NCBI RefSeq assembly: GCF_000150275.1
Contig: NW_002060945.1
Coordinates: 7,204,454-7,268,453 of the forward strand
From: Trichoplax adhaerens
Lineage: Eukaryota; Placozoa; Uniplacotomia; Trichoplacea; Trichoplacidae
Direction of reading: 5' to 3'
DNA length: 64,000 nt
Shown here: piece after piece, positions 36,177-48,450 of the stretch
Position numbering within the stretch: the first letter of the stretch is position 1
How the letters are laid out: each line of letters starts with the position of its first letter
The notes under the pieces: generated by a model
Told to the model about the DNA's origin: nothing
What the model saw: only the letters and a program-made list of their open reading frames with translations
The model's database searches: none
Position numbers and translations under genes: made by a program

Positions 36177-38538
36177 ATGTTTCGTCTTGCTCTTTCTCGG
36201 TTATCTAGTGCTAGCGGTCGTGCAGTTAGATCAACTTTGCCTACTGGTAACAAGCCGCAAGTCTATGGTAAATGATGACAATGTCTTGATTGCACTAGTC
36301 TAATTAAATGAATGTCCAAATGATGGATTGATTCCTTGATTGGCGGTATAAAAAAAACGCCAACTGCTGTATTGACATCAGTCGCCGTCTCCACCGCTAG
36401 TCTAGTCTATGCAATCGTTTATGAAAATCTTTCGAAATTCAAAGAGCTTATAGGGTTTATGACGATGTAATAGGTCTTTTTTCATCCTTCTCCTTCTAAA
36501 TAGGAAATTGATTAGTAGCGTAGAGTAATGATGCATTTGTACTGTAGAGAGAGAGTGTATGGCGTTGTTTAGTTGAACTTGTTTGCTCGACTTTTCATAC
36601 TAGCGTAAAAAGTGTAGACCGTCATTGCTACATAAAGAAAGCAATCCTTTCACCTTGTGAAATACAACATCACTACTGTCCATTGAAAGCCTAGCTATAG
36701 ATTACCCTGATTCTCAGATTTTACTCACTAAACGTGAAGGAAGGATGTTTTCTTGGTAGCGGAGTAGTGATTGACTGGCATATTGATGCAGTTACCGCAG
36801 ATTAATAATTCATGTCGAAATGGCGGTATCGAATTGCTATCGTCTTGAGGAGATGGCTCCTAAAGCAAAAATGATACTCGTGTAACATTCTTGTTGTTGG
36901 AATGGTGCCATAAGCGTTGGGTATTTCCATCCAAACGACCACTTACGTTACCAACGTGACCATTCTATGCGTCCAATAAGAGTATTTTTATCTCCGAAAT
37001 GGCACCAGTTCTGAATGTATCGTAAAGTCATATAATCTTTCTGTTTATGTTCAAAATTATAAAACATTGATATGTTGTTTGTATAAACTTACTGTACTGG
37101 TTTCAATGACTTGGCTAGCGCAATCGTTAAATTAATTTTTTCAGCGAGGAGAACGATGACTTCAATCGATGGATTACGTTAACCCGCAGGCGGTGTACCA
37201 AGGCGTATTAAACAGTGTTACAGTAGACTGTTGCTTACTTTACAGCATGATCTTGTTTTGTCTGCTATACCTGCTGCTTAATTGGAGACTATGAACGATT
37301 TCAAAAACTCTTAACCTACTTTAGATTCTATCAGATAGGAAGATGATGCTACAAATGACAATAATTCCATTTAGGTCTTGGCCGTTGTAGACCTGAGGTA
37401 CTGCAGTCTACTGTACTGTATATTGCAGAAATGCCAACGGCATTAGGTGAAACAAAGTCTGATTGCACTTTTTGTCGACGCCTACTACTCCTGCTACTAC
37501 GAATGCGTTAAACTGGATATCCGCGCCGCAATCCTTAACGGCGGTTCCCTATGACAGCATTGAAAATCCACTTGTGCTTGTATTTCAGGCAGTCTTTTGC
37601 AATTGATAAAGTTATTGTAACCAAATAGGACTTTATTTGAAAGCTGCCTTAAAAAAATCACCGCTCAACCTGATCTTTGGTATTCTATATATTCAGCAAC
37701 AATCAGTACCTAATAATACAGTCAATTTTACATGACCCCAACGCGCAACTAATTTTTACAATCATTGTACACTATACTTTATTAATTCGAGACTCTGCCG
37801 TGACGGTGTTGTAGATTCATCCGTAGGTTCTTTTTAGCCTTATTTGAAATATTATTAATTGCATAATATCCTGACTTTACCTGCAAATTAATCATGACAT
37901 GCTTTGACATATCATCTGCAGTCTGACGTATTGTCTTTAAAATCTGTCATTTCTTCCTACATGTATCAACCCAACTAGTGTATATTACAAACTAATAGCC
38001 CACACCACCATGTAAAATTTCATTCTTCGCTAATCCATTTCATTTTTGTAATCTATCCAAATAGCTGCCGTTGCAAGTCAAAACTTACTACAACGACGTC
38101 TAATTGGTGCTGAAGTGGATTCTGAACCCGATGAGGTTTTCGATGCTCGTTGGGAAGCATTCTTTAAGAATGAAAACTTAGATAGAAATACTTACCGCAG
38201 AGGTTTAGATGAACTCTTTGGTTACGATTTGGTTCCAGAGCCCAAAATTTTAAATGCTGCATTTAGGTATTGTAGACGTATTTTCTTGGACAAATAATTT
38301 ATAATTGAACTGCTTATAGAAACTACTTCTTTCCATATAGACTAATTTCCTATGCTATTTATTTAGAGCTGCTCGACGTTTAAATGACGTTGCTATACCA
38401 GTTCGTATCCTGGAGGTAGTTAAAGACAAAGCTGGTACCAACAAGGAAATCTACCCATATATATTAGACCAGACAAGTGAAGTCAGAGCTGAATTAGGCA
38501 TTAGTACACCAGAAGAGCTAGGAATTGATACTGCTTAA
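36177..38538 (+). CDS. COX5A: Cytochrome c oxidase subunit 5A precursor
   Basis: Three exons (36177-36267, 38065-38266, 38367-38538) give 154 residues, close to the usual length of about 150. The N-terminus [20 protein letters not shown] is a typical mitochondrial targeting peptide, rich in Arg and Ser and lacking acids. The mature part carries family blocks: [53 protein letters not shown] and [13 protein letters not shown]. The protein is a nuclear-encoded peripheral subunit on the matrix side of complex IV. Intron 1 is unusually long for this window (1.8 kb). An AATAAA lies at 38540-38545, directly after the stop codon, so the 3' UTR may be very short. NRF-1-like and YY1-like sequences precede the gene. 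Confidence 0.95.
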
Positions 38539-39241
38539 AAATAAAGAAAGTAAAAACTGTTGATTTAGCATGGTACGTTTTATTCAACTGTTATATAGCA
38601 AAGTGCTCTACACACTTAATATTAGACATTATTTGCAGTAGATTTAGAGACCGAGTGCCCTGATTTACTAATGATATGTAGTTAAAACGTTAGCAATGGC
38701 TGTGTCAATCACCTAACTAATGGTTAAAGCGTTTTGACGTAACAATACTGTATACAATAATATGCCTTATTCTATTCTAAAAACGTAGTTTTTATGCGAA
38801 TTCAGAATTCTTGGTTATAAAAATTCTTACCTTGACACCTTAATGCTCTACACTAGTCATTCATTACTCATAGTAAACCCTTTAATAATACTGCTGATAC
38901 ATTCGTTTGTAGGTCTATGATAGCTCTCTAGGTTTCGTATTTATATTATGACTCTTTCATTACTAATATTACTGTTCTTCTCATTTTTCAGAGGCCTGAT
39001 ACAATGGGTTACTTAATATATTAATTAAGGTGTTACTTTGTGTACAACCCCTTTTTGACTCTGTTAAATTGGCAGCCTAATATAACCTACTTCTTTACCT
39101 TGCTTATTTCAGTATAATGTAATTAAGAAAAATTGCTTTAAAAAAATAAAGTTATCTTTTACCTTTTATTGATTTACGACTCACGAATTAACAGTAATAA
39201 AACAAATAGTGATTAAATGTCTTGATATCGTATTAGAAAAA
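38539..39241. other. Downstream of COX5A
   Basis: Apart from the COX5A AATAAA at its start, I see only AT-rich sequence without coding character. Confidence 0.5.
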
Positions 39242-39513
39242 ATGAATACCTTGCGGCAGCTGGTATTGACTGTAGAGCAATTAGATTTAGATAATAATCG
39301 ATCAGTATATCAACCAGCCAATATGGTAATGTCTATTTCCAACTTTTATCGCAGAGCATTAATCAATCATCTACCAGCCAAGATCTAAGGAATAGAATAA
39401 ATTATTTTCCTGTATTGTAGAATCCACAATATCTTAGGCCCAATTGGACTGTATATTTTAATTCAGATATTGGGAAGCAATGGAATGGAATACGATACAA
39501 ATATTCAAGTTAA
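39242..39513 (+). CDS. Possible very small two-exon gene, 58 residues
   Basis: Exon 39242-39325 starts with ATG after an A-rich leader and reads MNTLRQLVLTVEQLDLDNN..., ending ATG|GTAATG. A second exon 39421-39513 follows a good pyrimidine-rich acceptor (ttttcctgtattgtag), keeps phase 0 and ends in a stop. AATAAATAAA lies about 75 bp further on (near 39588), as expected for a polyadenylation signal. The first exon looks amphipathic or coiled-coil-like; the second is rich in Trp and Tyr. I do not recognise the family. The alternative is that only the first exon is real, or that neither is. Confidence 0.35.
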
Positions 39514-40870
39514 CCTACTACATGGAAACCTAAAATGTCCGATACAAAACCGACTATAATATTCATAGTCAAACCGACAAATATACAATAAATAAATTTT
39601 AAAATCGAACTCAGTAGTTTAGTTAGCAAGGTGGCATAGAAAATCGTATTACTGTTATATTGTACATTACAATTAGATTATAAATCAAGTCAGTGTTTTA
39701 TAGGAAGTGGTACAGGTGACATTAATTTGTTAAAATTCGATTTTTAGACAGCAAATTATGCAATAATATACTGTACATTAGAGACAGATAAATTTCAAAT
39801 CCAGTTAAAATGATTCTCATTATAAAGTCCTATTAGCAAATAGTTAATTTCTGTGAATATTATTTTGTATAGTAGTATTTGATCATTTCTCGCTACGATT
39901 TTCAATTGATAAGCTTCGGATATTGGTGGCTAAGTTGCGGCGGAAGCTGAATCCTTCTGTAACAATAATTATATCGAAAGCATGTCAGAAATCTTCAAAT
40001 ATCTCTAATAAAGTTCGATTTAGCTATTTATACATAAGCTGAAGCCTAGAGTGATAAGTATTACAATCAGCATTTCAATAAAGTAATAGATTCAATAGAG
40101 CGATATTAAAATTTTTACTCTTACCCTTATTTTCGTATGTTGCTTCTTAATAAATTCTAGTTCCTTCCTTAACATTTCCGCCATTCGCGGCATTTTATTT
40201 AAATACGTTCTCATCTACAATGCATTCATAATGAAAAGATGGCATTATAGATTGATTATAATTGTTATTTCTATATGCAGCAGTATCATCATACAAATGC
40301 GTATAATATCGATATCATATAAAATCGATAAAAAGAAATTTAAGTAGAATATCAGCATTATATTAATTCACCTAAAATTATCCTGATATGAGTAAAGTGT
40401 CGATTACAGCTTTTATGATATTTAAACATCAGCGTGAAATACTGCTATCGAAAGTTATAACAGCCTCTATCACTTCAGATCAAATATTAAGGTTAAATGT
40501 TGGAATTGTCATTAATAACTTTGAAATAGGCACTCAATTTATTTGTTAGAAATAACTCGTCCTGTATCTAATTAAATTTCATTTTAAACGTAATATGACA
40601 TAATAAATAGAAAAATTATAGTATTACTTTAAACAGAATGATGATGAATGTACTGTAGGTGGTATTATTAAGGAAAATATTATAGGGGTTTTGAAGTAGA
40701 GCTTCACGTTGTATTTACTTAGTATAAAAATACTATAAGTCTATTTCCGTTTTCATATTCGATTAAAGATGGCAGTCTATGGATATATCGTATACGAAAA
40801 ATTGCACTGCGATGTAAATTATGTAAGAATTAGGGCAATAACAAAAATTCTACATGCATTGATGTTGGCA
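39514..40870. other. Intergenic, nothing recognised
   Basis: AT-rich sequence with a possible polyadenylation signal near 39588 for the small gene and one reverse-strand AATAAA (TTTATT near 40540) that may serve the minus-strand gene at 40871. No exons seen. Confidence 0.45.
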
Positions 40871-41809
40871 TCAATCTATCTTTACCTCTTCCTCGTCATC
40901 GAATTCGATGCCATCGGCGACAAAGTTATTTAGACATTTTGATTTACCTTGTATCCTAACCATACTACGATCAAGTAGGTGATTATTATGCTCTATTTCT
41001 TGTAGCATGTGAAAAAGGTTATCACAGTCGAAGGCCTGTGCTAATAACTGGCTATTGAATATTATCTTTTTAGCTTTGGATTGTTCCCAAGTCGTATCGC
41101 GCCGATACTTTCGGCTACATGATGTTTGCCTTATTTTCGAAAAATAACTGTCTTCACCGATCATTCGATTAATAATGGATTTATCGTGCTTCTTTTTCTG
41201 ACTTTCAGATTTATCATCTAGCATGTGGATAGAGTAACGTTCTTGCGCCAATCCGTTGATATTTTTATGTAGTCTACCCATTTTAGTTTCGTAATCTTTA
41301 TTATTTTTAACCTTGGTGTGTTTACAATTAGTATTTCTGCTGTCTAGACTTTCGTCACGAATTCGGGTGTGAACAGTAGAGTTATTACTAGGTCGAAAAT
41401 AGATTTTATTAACTGATTTACATAGCTCTTGGATACTGGGAACGTTCTTTTCACGAAAATTTTCCGTATTTAAATGGGCCGAAAGTCGACGTAAATGGTT
41501 ATTCGATGATTTATATCCATGATATTTACCCCATGTTATATTATTACCACTTACAGTTAAATTGCCATCTTTTCTATCGAGATTAGAAGAATATAGATCA
41601 AGATTGATGCTCTGCTCAATTTCAATTCCAACTACAGGATAATTAGCAATCCCATTTTGAGTTATAGCATTATCGTTATTTCCAATCAGTTTAACATCAT
41701 TAGTTGTAGCATCACCGTTATTTCCATTCAATTTAACACCATTATTCCTAATTTTTGGTTCTGGAAAGGTAGCTTGGATGATTTCACGGATAACGCTTTC
41801 CTCCGCCAT
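40871..41809 (-). CDS. Uncharacterised Asn-rich single-exon protein, 312 residues
   Basis: A long uninterrupted frame starts MAEESVIREIIQATFPEPK and ends in an acidic tail (FDDEEEVKID). I do not recognise a domain. It is hydrophilic, rich in Asn, Lys and Ser, has no signal peptide or membrane helix, and looks largely disordered in the first two thirds. Residues about 23-52 contain two imperfect copies of a 14-residue unit (VKLNGNNGDATTND then VKLIGNNDNAITQN), also visible as a 42-bp DNA repeat. A Lys/Arg-rich stretch (ESQKKKHDKS; SRKYRRD) would fit a nuclear protein. The start codon lies in AAAATGGCGGAG, a good YY1-type sequence and Kozak context, which favours this ATG. A frame this long in AT-rich DNA is unlikely by chance. 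Confidence 0.75.
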   Translation of the reverse strand: MAEESVIREIIQATFPEPKIRNNGVKLNGNNGDATTNDVKLIGNNDNAITQNGIANYPVVGIEIEQSINLDLYSSNLDRKDGNLTVSGNNITWGKYHGYKSSNNHLRRLSAHLNTENFREKNVPSIQELCKSVNKIYFRPSNNSTVHTRIRDESLDSRNTNCKHTKVKNNKDYETKMGRLHKNINGLAQERYSIHMLDDKSESQKKKHDKSIINRMIGEDSYFSKIRQTSCSRKYRRDTTWEQSKAKKIIFNSQLLAQAFDCDNLFHMLQEIEHNNHLLDRSMVRIQGKSKCLNNFVADGIEFDDEEEVKID

Positions 41810-43749
41810 TTTAAGTTATTTCTTCTCGGGAAACATATTATCGTCCTTGTTTGGAATCGGTTGTAGTTGATTTTGCATGCAATGATTATAGAATTAGTTG
41901 ATAATGACTTACTTGCCATTCAAGAGGCGAAAAAATTGATCAACTTTAATAATCGTATTTCAGTAATTTGAGAAAGTAACATAGATAATACAGACAACTT
42001 CAAACTTTCCCATGATAAGTGATAACAATTTTTGTATCTAAACTACGAGCATCTACCTTGAACCTTTACACTGGCGTCATATTAAATGACCTTGCAAATA
42101 TAAAGCACACTGTTCAGATCTCAGAATTGTCCACAAAGATGCTCTCCATATGGTTGAACAATGAAACAGTTTGTGAAACATGACATTGATTGGTATTTAA
42201 ATTTAAAATGAATAATAATGGAATAAATTAATAATCGAAATTTTAATACAGTAGACATTCATCAATACTAAGTATAAGCTATAGCAATTATAATGATTAT
42301 TGTACAATATTGTAAGCAGATTACTGGTGCAATATTTATTATCACCTGGTAATTAATTATTTACGAACCATAAGCGCTCGTTAAAGTGATGCAAAATGAG
42401 CAACGGGAATAGTGCTAAGGAAATAAGTAATTAATATTTAATGAGCAGACTAACTGCCCTAACATAAACGTTAGACTTCCAACGAACGACATGATATTAA
42501 ACAAGATCTTTACTAGCAAACTTTATCAGTAGAATAGACAGCTCTATCTACCGTGGTTACTATAATTTATTCAGTCTAATATATTATGACTACAGACTAG
42601 GCCTTATGATGATCGAACGTAATAATGAAATCCTAACAGTAGTAATTAGTTTGTATAATATATTAGAAGTAGAAGTATACTTGTGATTGATATACCTGTA
42701 GACATTATATTTGTTGGTTAATATTTATGGTTTTTGTATAGTTGGAAGGCAGATCAATAAGATTTTATGAATAGCGTTGGCAAATTCTACCCTATTGCAT
42801 GAATTAAAGAAAGAATAAAAGATAGGTCAAGTACTACCAATAGCTACAACACGACGCCATTACAAGTTAATTTGTGCTTAAAACAATTGAACAATCAAAT
42901 AGACTCGAGGGTAAATAAAATCTAGCGCTTGGTACGTACATCAACTAAAAAGAGTAATCGAATAAATCGTTTCGTAATAATAGGCTATCGCATTGGAGGG
43001 CGAGATCATTAAATAGTACAGTAAATAAAGATATGTAAAAGCAACCATAGGACGTCATAAATTAGCCTTAAAGTAATCAAGTACGAGTACACTAATATTC
43101 AGTTATTGCGAGATTGTTTTGCAGCTTGTGTAATCAAATGATGAAGTTTATGGATGGATAAATAAAATCAAATGGTTGGCAATTCAAGATAATAAAGGCT
43201 TACAAAATAATTTACATGTATCAGCAAGACAGCCTTATTTATTCATGTAATGTATCACCACAAAATACTCCTGTATACAGTTTAATCAATCAGAACTGAG
43301 GTTGCAATAAAAATCAATCGTTGTGCTGGCAATGCAAATGCTATTTCAATAAGGGAATACTAAAATAGATCAAGTCTTGACGTTACTCATTTTATAGTTT
43401 CAGTTATCTTATGCTTTCCGCAGTTAGATGATGAAAAGGATAAGTAAACAAATAAATTCTACTAGAGATAATAATTAACTACTCGTATTGATCATATATA
43501 TAATTATTATATGCTTTTTACTGTTTAATGTTTTAAAATATTGATATAATAAATTAAATTTCAAAGTTAGCTAATTAATTTATCGATTAGCATAGTTTAC
43601 AACAAGGCTAAGTTTGATAGTTTTCTTTTAAATACGCCATTAGTCTTTTCTTCTACCTGTTGGCTAATATTTATAGGCAGCGGTGTGATCCGAATGTAAT
43701 TTGTATTAAAAATTTACAAAAATAGGCGTACACTCATAACGTTGTCTAG
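41810..43749. other. Intergenic, AT-rich
   Basis: I see no supported gene. A short ATG-led stretch at 42394-42427 (MSNGNSAKEI) could be a first exon, but its phase does not match the exon at 43750. Confidence 0.4.
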
Positions 43750-43853
43750 CTTGTAATCGTAATCCTCATGGGAATCATCATAGGAGCTTATTTCTTCGGT
43801 CAGCTACAGAGTCAAAGTGCTGCTAAAAACGGCCGAGGACATAAATTGGGAAG
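43750..43853 (+). CDS. Orphan internal exon encoding a membrane helix
   Basis: An exon-like stretch lies between a good acceptor (gttgtctag) and a strong donor (AAG|GTAAGG). It reads LVIVILMGIIIGAYFFGQLQ followed by a polar, basic tail (NGRGHKLG), like a single membrane helix with its cytoplasmic flank. It has no stop in 34 codons and ends in phase 2. I found no convincing partner exons within the surrounding 2 kb, so the gene is unidentified and the exon could still be a chance frame. An ATG inside the helix (MGIIIGAYFF) could also be a start. Confidence 0.35.
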
Positions 43854-44955
43854 GTAAGGGTTTCATGGCCTTCTAATATTACTGTATGGGAAATTTTAAA
43901 GCGATGACCGAAAGATGAATACTAAACGAAATTACGATCATCTATTGTATTCGGTAACTTACACATAGTGTAGTATACACCAGTACAGTCTATTACTATG
44001 AAAATACAGTAGTATGATACTGTACCAATCTGTAATATTGACATAAATGTACTACGGATGTAATTAATTGACAGCTTTTATTTCCTATAATTGATAGTTT
44101 TAATCTATCTTTTATATCTCGAAAGAGACTATAAAGTTTAACCATCTAACTTGCAAGCAGTTCCATCCTTCTTACTATATAAGCGATAGAAGCCATAACT
44201 TAAGTCGAAGGACCAATATTAATTAAGCAACATTTTGTAAAATAGAACATTTCCAATACGCAAAATAACTATATCTTTAAAACTACATTTACTGTGCTGA
44301 TAGTGCCTCTCGATCCGAGAAACAAATCACTTACAAAGACATTGCCTAAAATTCTATCATTACACTGGTTAATCATCAGTAAGCATAGGCTAACGAAAAA
44401 AATACTAGTTTGCGATTGTTTATAATAAAGTGTAAAATTCTTGCAGTTAATTAATTAATTTGCAACCGTAGCAAAAATGTTCGAACTCTTATACGTAGTG
44501 GATTGCATCATTTGTTTGAGTAAATTTTCTTACAAGGTGAAATATTATAATACTCTCATAAAATAAAGGTCAAAATTTGTAGTCGTCGTGTAGGAAATGT
44601 AATTGATGACAATTTGTAATTTTGTTTATAATATTACTGTAATCATCAGATATATTCCAAGGTATAATAACTGCATTGCATCAAATAATAATGATAGACA
44701 GATGAATGCAATCTGTACATATATAACTGAAAAAATTAGTCGAAGCAGCAAGATTATCTAATTCTCTAATAGTAATGTGTGAATAATTACAGAGATGATA
44801 AGTAGATAGAAACTTAGGGTCGGTTAATTGAACTATTAAAATCATATAATAACTTGTATTATACATTAGAGTCTATATCCAAATTATATTAGACTTTTCA
44901 TAAAGGTTGCGCATGAATGTAAATCATATAAAGACCTTAATATAAATTCTTAAAA
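43854..44955. other. Intergenic, AT-rich
   Basis: No exon seen. The right end should contain the JTB 3' UTR on the minus strand. Confidence 0.4.
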
Positions 44956-46007
44956 CTATAGTATATCATTGATCTGCCGCTGTACACGTCTTCTAGCCTG
45001 CTCTTCTAATTTTCTTCTTCTGATCCAAACAGTTGCCCAAGATGGTAGTGCTACTATTAACATGAAAACCTATATAAAAGTAGAGTTCTAAATATTATTT
45101 TCTCAACCCATTCAATATACGCCAGTATTGATTAATATTAGTAAAGAGTTTGAATAAATTCTAACGTCAATACAGTTTATGTGAAGATAACGTTAATGAA
45201 TAACAGCCAGCTATTATCAAGCAATCTATTGGAAAACATGTCATAGGAGCATAGTATCTTAGATCATACCTGAAATATCCAGTAATTGCGTTCCGCTATC
45301 CAAGGAACCATCAAACAGCTATGTAGAGTATAATATTATCATTAGTATAGCATATTAGCAAATAATAATAATCATAATATCAGTGCTCAAGCATAATAAT
45401 ATCGATGTAAGAAAAATAATATAATATCATAATTACTACAGTAAAGAAGACATTTTTAATATCGATATTATAACTCGCTAATATATATTCTATACGTTGA
45501 TGTAACATTGATAGAAAATTTTATACCTTTTATAGAACTTTTGCCTACTTTTCCGACACTTGACGAGTTGCTTATTACCGTTTTCTGCACAAGCACGGAT
45601 TGCTCGACTTTTCTGCATAGGCAAAATAAAAAATTAATTAAAAACTACTACTATAACATATTTCACTTTGCCACAGCGAATAGGAAGAGATGACATTGAA
45701 GTTATCTAAGTTAGTGCACTTTAGTAGGATAATCATTGATGTATTATCATACGATAGCACTCCAAAAAAATTATAAAATACTTTAAATGATGGAAAGGGA
45801 TAATGTTAATCAAAGTAGACAACAGAACTAAAATTTATTACGTGTGTTTTTATCGCTTTTCTCTGAAATATTTTATTAAAATCTGGATTTCTTCATTCAT
45901 AGTATACGTACATTTGTACAGCATACTTACTTTGTCAAAGGCAGAACAAGGCAGGCATTCTCCAACTTCAATGATCTCGCCACACTGATTTGTTGTCGTG
46001 TTTGATG
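44956..46007 (-). CDS. JTB: JTB (jumping translocation breakpoint) protein, 5' end not found
   Basis: Four phase-consistent minus-strand exons: 45931-46007, 45527-45612, 45270-45318 and 44956-45069, giving 108 residues. The luminal part has the family Cys pattern (QCGEIIEVGECLPC, then CAENGNKQLVKC and FYKSC). The block from VPWIAERNYWIFQ leads into one membrane helix (VFMLIVALPSWATVW) and a basic cytoplasmic tail (RRKLEEQARRRVQRQINDIL) that closely follows human JTB in layout. The signal-peptide exon is missing. A candidate upstream exon at about 46602-46654 (ending in VMKST, then AG|GTAAAG) fits phase 1 but is not a signal peptide itself, so a further 5' exon is expected. JTB is a conserved type I membrane protein linked in mammals to mitochondria and cytokinesis; its exact role is unclear. 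Confidence 0.85.
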
Positions 46008-47280
46008 CTGACAAAAAAGATTTAAAATGGTATTTGTAATAAGCAGACAAAATTTTTGATGAACCATTACTAATTAATCAGCCTTATAAGCATACAATTA
46101 AATTAACCGAGTTTTTACGCTAGTTCGACCATTCTATATTCCGCTACATATCAACGATGAATGTAATATCTATACTATATTACGGTAAGCGAGTGAAGTA
46201 CGAAAAATTGATTGACTTTTTTATTGAACGACTTATTTGTATCAAGTTCGATAGTTTTTGCTAATATATAATTTATAGTGCTAATAGAAATGTTGACAGT
46301 GTTCATTTTAAGCTTATAAAGTGTTGTAGTCAGTTTTGTTTATTGCTAGAGTGAACGCTTATCGTTATTCTGTACTTGTTGAGAAACAAAAACGCCACAG
46401 ATACTGTAAACACATATTACGATATCGTTAGACAGAATTGATCGCGATATTCAGTTTTATTTGAAGATGCATACTAAGAGCTACTGTTGTACAAATTCAT
46501 TCGGTGTATCCAGCTATAGTATAAACAATTTAATATACTATCAGTGTAGTACAAATATGTTACTTTCTTTTGAATAAGTTATTTTTCCTTTACCTGTACT
46601 TTTCATCACTGTGCCTTCATTCTTTCTGCTCGCATATAAGGATTCAAGACATATTCTAAAATAGTCAATACATGGTCATTAATAAAATAAATTTCAAAGT
46701 GATTGATTGTTTTAATATAATACTCTGTGTTCATGTCCGTATAGTAAGTCGACTTCTACCCCAATTATATAGTTCAATAATATATAAGTATCGTACATTT
46801 AATATGAACATGAATCAAGCATCATCCTATTCCATGAACTCAGGAGAAAATGTTGTGGTAGAAAAAGCGCAATATTGTAGGCAGTTCATTTACAACAATA
46901 TGATATTGACTTATGTTATATAAGCTACATAGAATGCTATAGCAAAGGTTCCATCGTACAAGGCAGAAGACTATACTATTTTTGTATGAACTCTCGATCA
47001 GCATTCTTACGGATTATCCTGATAAACTACTGGAAGAGAGATGGTATTTGTATGTATGAATAGAGTAGAGTAGAATTTATTCACCTAGAAAGATTGCAGC
47101 TTAGAATTCTACGCAAATAACTTGCATTATCCAAAACTTCATTTTGGTTTTTAATCAGTTTTATATTACTCCTGATATCGTAATAAGATCGCAAGCAAGA
47201 ATAACTATTCTTTCTGAATGAGATTGGGATGGAATGATTGTATTTCTATTCTATCATCGCATTGGACTGCATGTCTAATG
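46008..47280. other. Upstream of JTB
   Basis: Probably holds JTB intron 1 and its promoter. A minus-strand exon candidate lies at about 46602-46654. An open frame at 46672-46923 (plus) has no family resemblance. Otherwise AT-rich. Confidence 0.4.
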
Positions 47281-47729
47281 TGAGGGTATAAATAATACAG
47301 TACTGTACTCCACTCAAATGCACATTTTTCCTTGTTTAATATGTCCTATTGGAGGTTATTTTTATGGACTATACTAGCACAGTTCTATCAATCACTAAAT
47401 AGACAACTATTCTCTTCATCTTAAAGTCCAACTATACGACTTACTGAATGACGATTAATAAAATAACAATAATAATCAATTTGATTAAATGTGGTTGAGC
47501 CATGGTTTATCTTGCTGGTATGGCCTCTGATATAACCGATGATGGCAATAATTGAACAATTTCTAGAGATGATAAGGTGTCATTGGATGTCAGTCATGTT
47601 TCCAATTTCATTTTTCATCTTTCCTTTCCTTGGAAGGAGCAATTTGGATTGGATTTTCCAATGTAGTTCACCAGATTTGCTTCAAACTCTTAAAATGCTG
47701 CGATTTGGAAAAATCTGTTCCAGTTCAGT

Positions 47730-48450
47730 TACTTCAGTACGGTACGGTACAGTATTCAATTGTACGGTACTGTATGTACTGCTGCACCGTGACGTCATCA
47801 ATCGCCGCGTAACTACGCACTCTCTTTCCGTCATTCCCATACAGTGTACAGTATAGTGTACAGTACTGTACACTGTACTACAGTACAGTACCGTGTCCTG
47901 TGTACTGTAAATTGATTTTTTTCCATTTTTGATGACATTTTAATTTTTAAATATTTAAACTATCAAATGATACCAAACTGGACAGCTAAAATTTGAAAAT
48001 TATAATTTCTTATGATTTCAATCGTCGCGAAAGACTTGTGAGACACTTTGTACAGTATACATCCTGTAGTCTACAGTACAACACTGTGCTGTAGACGTGT
48101 TGTACTGTACTGTACTGTACTGTAGGTCTTGCGGCCACAGAAAGTGCAAAAATGAAAATGCAAAATCTTAGTCTAAAGGCTGTTAAAACCTGAAAAGTGT
48201 GTATTGTAGAGTAGAGTGTATTGTACTGTATTGTACGGTACTGTACCGTACTGTACTCGATATTTTAAGTTTTGACGCTATTACGTCATCAAATCAATGA
48301 GTCACAATGGCTTAATCGTTGGAGACTGACGTGTACATGAGTCATGCTACCGAGCTGTACAGTGTACAGTACAGTACAGCCGTCTATACTGTACAGTACT
48401 GTAACATACAGTGTACAGTATTATACTGTAAGTGTAGTACTGTACAGCAT
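47730..48450. repeat. GTAC palindrome cluster
   Basis: Repeated runs of ACTGTAC/ACAGTAC units occur at about 47738-47782, 47840-47906, 48050-48124, 48220-48258 and 48356-48446, with less AT-rich spacers between them. Short open frames here are by-products of the repeat. The right end merges into the tandem array. Confidence 0.8.
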
